Made by a program: the position numbers and the translations under genes. The notes under the pieces are model-generated. The model had not been told where the DNA came from and ran no database searches. It was given only the letters and a program-made list of their open reading frames with translations. From positions 992,001 through 1,056,000 of the forward strand of contig NZ_CP069354.1 in assembly GCF_016864375.1 (NCBI RefSeq): a stretch of DNA of 64,000 bases, in the 5' to 3' direction. The DNA is from Microvirga sp. VF16. Lineage in GTDB: Bacteria > Pseudomonadota > Alphaproteobacteria > Rhizobiales > Beijerinckiaceae. Each line of letters begins with the position of its first letter. Position 1 is the stretch's first letter. Of the stretch, positions 59,390 to 64,000 are shown in pieces.

Positions 59390-61816
59390 ATGAGGACGCT
59401 GACCCGAACCGCACGTCTTGTGCCCTATATCAGCGCTCTGCTTGCGAGCACGGCCATTCCGGCCTGGGCCGAGATGTCGAGTGCGGCCCGGACAAGTTCA
59501 CACGAGGTACAGGGGCTCCAGCAGCCCGCCGAGCTGATCGTCGATCAATGGGGCATCCCGCACATCTATGCCGGCAGCACCCGCGACGCGATCTTTTTAC
59601 AGGGCTACAATGCAGCGCGCGACCGGCTCTGGCAGATCGATCTTTGGCGCAAGCGCGGCCTGGGCCTGCTCGCGAAGGACTTCGGCCCCAGCTACGTCGC
59701 ACAGGATCGGGCGACCCGGCTGTTCCTCTATCGTGGTGACATGAATCAAGAATGGGCCGCCTATGGTCCTGATGCAAAGAACTATACGGAAGCGTTCGTG
59801 GCTGGCATCAATGCCTTTGTCGACGAGGTGCGCAGCGGCCGCAGACCCGCTCCGGTGGAGTTTCGCGTGGCCGGAACGATGCCCGATCGCTGGGCGCCCG
59901 AAGACGTTGTGAGCATCCGCAGCCATGGTCTCACCCGCAATGTTGCATCTGAGGTGTCACGGGCGCGCGTGGCTTGCGCAGCCGGGCTCGAGGCCGATCG
60001 TTTCCGGCGCAAGATCGAACCTGACTGGACCACCAAGATGCCTGATGGTCTCGACCCTTGTTCGATCCCACGCGAGGTGCTGAACGACTATCAGCTTGCA
60101 ACGCGCGATGTCACCTTTGCAAAGCCGGGACAGCAGCGCACTTCAATTGATCCCGAAAAGTTCCTCGCCGAGGCGGATGATCGTGTGAGCACCATCGGCT
60201 CGAACAACTGGACCATTGCGCCCAGTCGCACGGCGACAGGCCGTCCGATCCTGGCCAATGATCCGCACCGGGCGCATAGCGTGCCGTCGCTGCGCTATAT
60301 CGTGCACCTCAACTCACCCGAACTCTCGGTGATCGGTGCCGGAGAGCCTGCACTCCCTGGCATCTCTATCGGGCACAATGGCCAGATCGCCTTTGGCCTG
60401 ACCATCTTTGCCATCGATCAGGAGGATCTCTTCGTCTACGAGCTCAATCCGGGCAATCCCAACCAGTACCGCTACCGCGACGGCTGGGAGGATATCAGGG
60501 TTGTGCGCGAGACGATCGAGGTGAAAGGCGAAACGCCACGCGAGGTTGAACTCCGCTTCACGCGACATGGTCCCATCCTGCATGCCGATCCGGCACAGCG
60601 CCGAGCGTTCGCTATGCGCTCCGTCTGGTTCGAGCCCGGCACCTCGGCCTATTTCAACTCGGCGGAGTACATGACCGCCAAGGATTGGAACGGCTTCAAG
60701 AAAGCCATGGCGAATTGGGGCGCCCCCTCCGAGAACCAGGTCTATGCCGACGCCTCGGGCAACATCGGCTGGATTGTCGGTGGCCGCTCGCCGCTGCGCC
60801 CGAATTGGGATGGTCTCATGCCGGTTCCCGGCGACGGCCGCTACGAGTGGTCCGGATTCCTGAAAGGCGAGGAACTGCCGCAGGTCTATAATCCGGAAAG
60901 CGGTTGGTTCGCCACCGCGAACGAAATGAACCTTCCAGCCGGCTATCCGGTGGCCGAGCGCAAGGTTGGCTTCGAATGGTCGGATCCCTCGCGCATCACC
61001 CGTATCAAGGAAGTTCTGGCGTCGAAGGAGAAGATCACGCTTGCCGACGCCATGGCTCTGCAGACGGACGATTACACCGTCAACGGACGTCGGCTGGTCA
61101 AGCTGCTTGAGCCGATAACATCCGAAGATCCTACGCTCGCCGAGGGGTTGAGACTGCTCAAGCAATGGGATCACCGTACCTCGGCAGACAGCGCCGCCGC
61201 AGCTCTGTTCGAGGTCTGGATGACGAAGCATGTCGGGCGCGCTCTGACTGCGAAGGCGATTCCCGAACCAGCCCGCGCGGCCCTCGGCACAAGCGACATC
61301 GCGGCGGTCGTCGATTACCTTGAGAACCCGGACAAGGCTCTTGGCTCCGATCCAATCATAGCCCGCCAGGAGATCCTGCTCGAAAGCCTGGGGAGCGCCA
61401 TGAATGAGGTGCGCCAAGCGCTCGGTCCGGACACCTCGAACTGGACCTGGGGCAAGCTGCATCACGCGCTGTTCGAGCACGCCCTGGCTCCCCTGGCGGA
61501 CGATCCAACCCGCGCTCAGATGATGGTGGGCCGGCTGGCGATGGGCGGTTCCGCCTTCAGCCCCCGAGCAGCGTCCTATCGCTCGTCCGACTTCCGCGTG
61601 ACAGCGGGTGCATCCTTCCGGATGGTTCTGGATGTCGGCAACTGGGATCAGAGCGTGACCATCAACACTCCCGGTCAATCGGGCAATCCGTTCAGCGCCC
61701 ACTACCGTGACTTGGCCCCACTCTGGGCTGCCGGCGACTATGTACCGCTCGTCTATTCGCGTGCAGCCGTCGAGCGGGCGGCCCGCGACGTCACCAAGCT
61801 CGTTCCGGCCCGCTAA
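59390..61816 (+). CDS. Secreted penicillin-acylase-family amidase
   Basis: An 808-residue N-terminal-nucleophile hydrolase precursor. Sec signal RLVPYISALLASTAIPAWA, then the small-subunit part with VDQWGIPHIYAGSTRDAIFL and FLQGYNAARDRLWQIDLWRK. The likely autocleavage site is before Ser271 in TIGSNNWTIAPSRTATG, followed by RPILANDPHR, giving alpha and beta chains. The family hydrolyses N-acyl amides: penicillin G, cephalosporin side chains or acyl-homoserine lactones. The ATG at 59390 is used because it gives a signal peptide; the 111 upstream in-frame codons look non-coding. It is followed by a terminator and seems monocistronic. Substrate unknown. Confidence 0.92.
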   Translation: MRTLTRTARLVPYISALLASTAIPAWAEMSSAARTSSHEVQGLQQPAELIVDQWGIPHIYAGSTRDAIFLQGYNAARDRLWQIDLWRKRGLGLLAKDFGPSYVAQDRATRLFLYRGDMNQEWAAYGPDAKNYTEAFVAGINAFVDEVRSGRRPAPVEFRVAGTMPDRWAPEDVVSIRSHGLTRNVASEVSRARVACAAGLEADRFRRKIEPDWTTKMPDGLDPCSIPREVLNDYQLATRDVTFAKPGQQRTSIDPEKFLAEADDRVSTIGSNNWTIAPSRTATGRPILANDPHRAHSVPSLRYIVHLNSPELSVIGAGEPALPGISIGHNGQIAFGLTIFAIDQEDLFVYELNPGNPNQYRYRDGWEDIRVVRETIEVKGETPREVELRFTRHGPILHADPAQRRAFAMRSVWFEPGTSAYFNSAEYMTAKDWNGFKKAMANWGAPSENQVYADASGNIGWIVGGRSPLRPNWDGLMPVPGDGRYEWSGFLKGEELPQVYNPESGWFATANEMNLPAGYPVAERKVGFEWSDPSRITRIKEVLASKEKITLADAMALQTDDYTVNGRRLVKLLEPITSEDPTLAEGLRLLKQWDHRTSADSAAAALFEVWMTKHVGRALTAKAIPEPARAALGTSDIAAVVDYLENPDKALGSDPIIARQEILLESLGSAMNEVRQALGPDTSNWTWGKLHHALFEHALAPLADDPTRAQMMVGRLAMGGSAFSPRAASYRSSDFRVTAGASFRMVLDVGNWDQSVTINTPGQSGNPFSAHYRDLAPLWAAGDYVPLVYSRAAVERAARDVTKLVPAR

Positions 61817-61831
61817 CAAATCTCATCTCCG

Positions 61832-61863
61832 CTGCTCTGTTGATACAGAGCAGTGGGTTTGTT
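61832..61863 (+). terminator. Intrinsic terminator of the acylase gene
   Basis: CTGCTCTGT and ACAGAGCAG with loop TGAT, followed by TGGGTTTGTTTTC. It lies 16 bases past the stop codon. Confidence 0.8.
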
Positions 61864-61930
61864 TTCGTCGGGAGAGATCTTGAACAGTTGCCCGCGCAGC
61901 ATGACCGGGCGTATGCAAAAAAACCAGCGC

Positions 61931-62296
61931 TCAGTCGGCTCTGTGAGAGCGGGCAAGTTGGATGACTTCGGTGACGCGACCCCGCTGTAGGGCCTCTATC
62001 GGCGAGGCGCCACTGAGGGCAGGATCCACGGTGAGCAGCCATTCGAGGCGCATCCATGGCGAGCGGATTGGCATGGAGCGGAGCGCATCGGACAATCCTG
62101 ACACCATGCCGCCGATCTCAAGCTGACATGCCGGATAGGCGGTGCCCCCTGGAAGAGGCAGGGCAATGACCGCGCCCTCGGCTGCCAGCTCCTGCAATGT
62201 GACGACATCCATGCCGAGCATGCGGGCCGCATCGGGCGCACTGAGAGCACCACCCGCTTTGCGGAGAAGGTCGGCTTTGATATCTTCCGTTCTCAA
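61931..62296 (-). CDS. Orphan Xre/MbcA/ParS-like antitoxin-type protein
   Basis: A 121-residue protein. Residues 1-60 include a helix-turn-helix-like segment (LSAPDAARMLGMDVVTLQEL), and the C-terminal SPIEALQRGRVTEVIQLARS resembles the toxin-binding region of Xre/MbcA/ParS antitoxins (P-x-E-x-L-x2-G-x3-x-V). No RES-type toxin gene is adjacent. I place the start at TTG 62296, since AGGAG lies seven bases upstream; the frame is open 35 further codons without support. Similar stand-alone proteins are common in Hyphomicrobiales genomes. Family call is tentative. Confidence 0.6.
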   Translation of the reverse strand: MRTEDIKADLLRKAGGALSAPDAARMLGMDVVTLQELAAEGAVIALPLPGGTAYPACQLEIGGMVSGLSDALRSMPIRSPWMRLEWLLTVDPALSGASPIEALQRGRVTEVIQLARSHRAD

Positions 62297-62630
62297 GCTC
62301 GTGCTCCTGACTGACGATGGGAAGGATATCACGAGCAGGGCAGCATAAGGAATCGTGGAGCGATCATGCTGCGCAGGAGTGGCCCTCACTGGTTGGGTCA
62401 ATCACCGTGTGGCGGGCTCCGGAGTTTCGGCTGTCGGTAGCGCCCGGGGACTGGTGATTGTCTGCCGGCGGGGTAACACCTGATTGCAGTCGTAATCTGC
62501 CTGCGCTCCTGCATCATCGTCGCGCTCGGGTGCGCGAAGATCCGCTCTCCGTCTCCCGGAAATCCAGGCCGCTGCTGGTGAAGCCGTGCCAATGGCTCGC
62601 CGCATCCATTCCTAGCGGAGGAGACATCCA
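62297..62630. other. Divergent intergenic region
   Basis: Lies between the divergent starts at 62296 and 62631. CAATCACC (62399-62406) and GGTGATTG (62453-62460) form a spaced inverted repeat. GGAGGAG precedes the methyltransferase ATG at 62631. No gene supported. Confidence 0.4.
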
Positions 62631-63656
62631 ATGACACCGACGACAGCGATATCTCCAGAGAAAATCCTCCAACTTGGGAGCGCCTTCTGGGCCTCCAAGA
62701 CGCTTCTCAGTGCCGTGGAGCTAGGGATCTTTACGAAGTTTGCTGAGAGCGGGCCACTCGAGGTCGCGCAGGTCCGCGATGCCCTGGGCTTGCACGAGCG
62801 CAGCGCCCACGATTTCCTGGATGCGCTGGTGGCCCTCGGCATGCTCCAGCGGGATCCGGATGGGCGCTACACGAACACACCCGAAACAGACCTCTACCTC
62901 GATCGCAACAAGCCCTCGTATGTCGGGGGCATGCTCGAGATGATGAACGGGCGGCTCTACCGGTTCTGGGGCAATCTTACCGAGGCGCTCAGGACCGGCC
63001 TGCCACAGAACGAGATTCGGCACGGGGAGCCTGACCTGTTCGCGGCCATCTATGCGGAGCCCGCACGCCTGGAACTGTTCCTCAGCGCCATGACGGGCCT
63101 AAGCCTGCCCACCGCACGGGCGATCGCAAACGCTTTCCCTTGGGCCGAGTATCGCACCTTTGCCGATGTCGGTTGCGCCCAGGGTGGCCTGACCGTGGAG
63201 ATTGCCCGCGCTCATCCTCACCTGACCGGCTACGGCTTCGATCTCCCCGCCGTGCAACCGGTGTTCGAGCGGTATGTGGCACAACAGGGGCTCGACCGGC
63301 GCTTGACCTTCCAGGCTGGCGATTTCTTCAAAGATCCTCTTCCCGGCGTCGATGTTCTCGTGATGGGCCATATTCTTCACGATTGGAGTCTCGAGGAAAA
63401 AAAGCTGCTCCTGCAGAAGGCCCACGAGGCGCTGCCCAAGGGAGGTGCGCTCATCGCCTACGACGCCATGATCGATGATGGACGCCGCGAAAACGCGTTC
63501 GGTCTGCTCATGAGCCTGAACATGCTCATCGAGACTCCTGCCGGCTTCGACTACACCGGCGTGGACTGCCGAAACTGGATGGAGGAGGCCGGCTTTCAGG
63601 ATGTGCAGATCCGGCCGTTGCAAAGCCCCTATTCGGCTGCAATCGGGCGGAAGTAG
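62631..63656 (+). CDS. Class I O-methyltransferase (HIOMT/plant-OMT-like)
   Basis: A 341-residue SAM-dependent methyltransferase. N-terminal dimerisation/winged-helix domain (about residues 10-95: [39 protein letters not shown]), then the SAM domain with glycine loop [16 protein letters not shown], the acidic [14 protein letters not shown] and the catalytic-site motif [15 protein letters not shown] holding the general-base His. The family methylates hydroxyls of aromatic or polyketide substrates (hydroxyindole, CrtF-like hydroxy-carotenoid). No biosynthetic genes are near to narrow this. It is monocistronic, with composite repeat copy 3 following. Confidence 0.9.
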   Translation: MTPTTAISPEKILQLGSAFWASKTLLSAVELGIFTKFAESGPLEVAQVRDALGLHERSAHDFLDALVALGMLQRDPDGRYTNTPETDLYLDRNKPSYVGGMLEMMNGRLYRFWGNLTEALRTGLPQNEIRHGEPDLFAAIYAEPARLELFLSAMTGLSLPTARAIANAFPWAEYRTFADVGCAQGGLTVEIARAHPHLTGYGFDLPAVQPVFERYVAQQGLDRRLTFQAGDFFKDPLPGVDVLVMGHILHDWSLEEKKLLLQKAHEALPKGGALIAYDAMIDDGRRENAFGLLMSLNMLIETPAGFDYTGVDCRNWMEEAGFQDVQIRPLQSPYSAAIGRK

Positions 63657-64000
63657 AGGAGTGCAAGGTCTGTTCAACAAGCCTCGGAGCGTGTGGTCAA
63701 ACTCCATCTTTCCCATGATGGGTATGGCGATCAAATAAGGGCCCAAGTCTACCGTTCTTTGCTTGCTAGAGCATCGGACCCAAAAGTGGATTTGCACTTT
63801 TGGGATCCATCCGATGCCTCGTACTTTAATGTGCGCATTGTCTAGTGCGGAAAACCGGATCCACTTTTCACTGGCGTGGCCCTTCGGGTCGCTGACGCAG
63901 CCCTTCGAGCCCGCACGATGCGCTAGACCTCAAGATGGAAATGGAACAGGCGGGCGACCGTCACGCGGGGCAGGTGGACAGCCTCAAGTCGGACGAGGCC
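63657..64000. other. Window end, non-coding, mostly composite repeat
   Basis: Apart from repeat copy 3 at 63767-63927 nothing definite is seen. The last about 70 bases could begin a gene outside the window. Confidence 0.4.
63767..63927. repeat. Dispersed palindromic repeat, copy 3 (expanded composite)
   Basis: Unit A: TAGAGCATCGGACCCAAAAG (from 63767) with loop GGATTTG, CACTTTTGGGATC and TCCGATGC. Unit B begins GTGCGCATTGTCTAGTGCGG (63831-63850), AAAACCGGATCCACTTTTC as in copy 2, but about 45 extra bases (about 63870-63912) separate it from the closing CGCACGATGCGC (63912-63923) TAG. The extra segment is GC-rich with CCCTTCGGGTC and CCCTTCGAGCC. Confidence 0.8.

Overview
The window is high-GC DNA from an alphaproteobacterium, most likely a Hyphomicrobiales member close to Methylobacteriaceae (Microvirga-like). 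This rests on a phasin, a napEFDABC cluster, an Omp25-type outer-membrane barrel, a TAXI-TRAP fused permease, a D-tartrate dehydratase strongly resembling the Bradyrhizobium enzyme, and dispersed palindromic repeats of a kind common in this order. The genus is inference. I see no rRNA, tRNA, phage, insertion sequence or CRISPR array. The content is mostly catabolic and transport accessory functions, each with its own regulator.

Layout. 1-3.7 kb: the 3' end of an HlyD/EmrA-type adaptor, a phasin, a divergent pair of NarL/FixJ response regulators and a small helix-hairpin-helix protein. 4.06-15.9 kb: a 2895-residue secreted RTX protein with an animal-type heme peroxidase domain (resembling Mn(II)-oxidising MopA peroxidases) interrupted near its N terminus by about 590 residues of Ala-rich coiled coil, then its type I secretion ATPase and adaptor. 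16.4-23.7 kb: an IclR regulator divergent from an operon of enoyl-CoA hydratase, PotD-like binding protein, ATPase, fused double permease and acyl-CoA ligase. 23.9-30.8 kb: a TAXI-TRAP transporter, a class III aminotransferase and an RpiR regulator, divergent from a beta-keto acid cleavage enzyme (BKACE); together they suggest uptake, transamination and thiolytic cleavage of a beta-amino acid. 31.2-32 kb: an outer-membrane barrel. 33.0-37.9 kb: napEFDABC plus a DUF4142 gene. 38.7-42.3 kb: a ribose-type ABC operon. 42.8-49.8 kb: a tartrate island with a LysR regulator, D-tartrate dehydratase, cupin, GntR regulator, orphan TctC-like binding protein and two tartrate/D-malate dehydrogenase-like genes. 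50.3-52 kb: small exported proteins, an M15-type peptidase and a cupin. 52.2-58.35 kb: a GntR regulator, PLP-dependent C-S lyase-like enzyme and a complete sugar-type ABC transporter in one operon. 58.4-63.7 kb: a small exported protein, a secreted penicillin-acylase-family amidase, an orphan Xre/MbcA/ParS-like protein and an O-methyltransferase.

Non-coding points of interest are three copies of a composite palindromic repeat (1.07, 38.28 and 63.77 kb), overlapping palindromes in the IclR-divergent promoter, a 10-bp-arm inverted repeat between rpiR and the BKACE gene, two terminator-ended small-RNA candidates (about 32.2 and 50.1 kb), a two-stem structured segment upstream of the acylase gene, and strong hairpins without T-tracts beside several solute-binding-protein genes. 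Gene starts were picked by Shine-Dalgarno position and family length, so several are shorter than the longest open frame.
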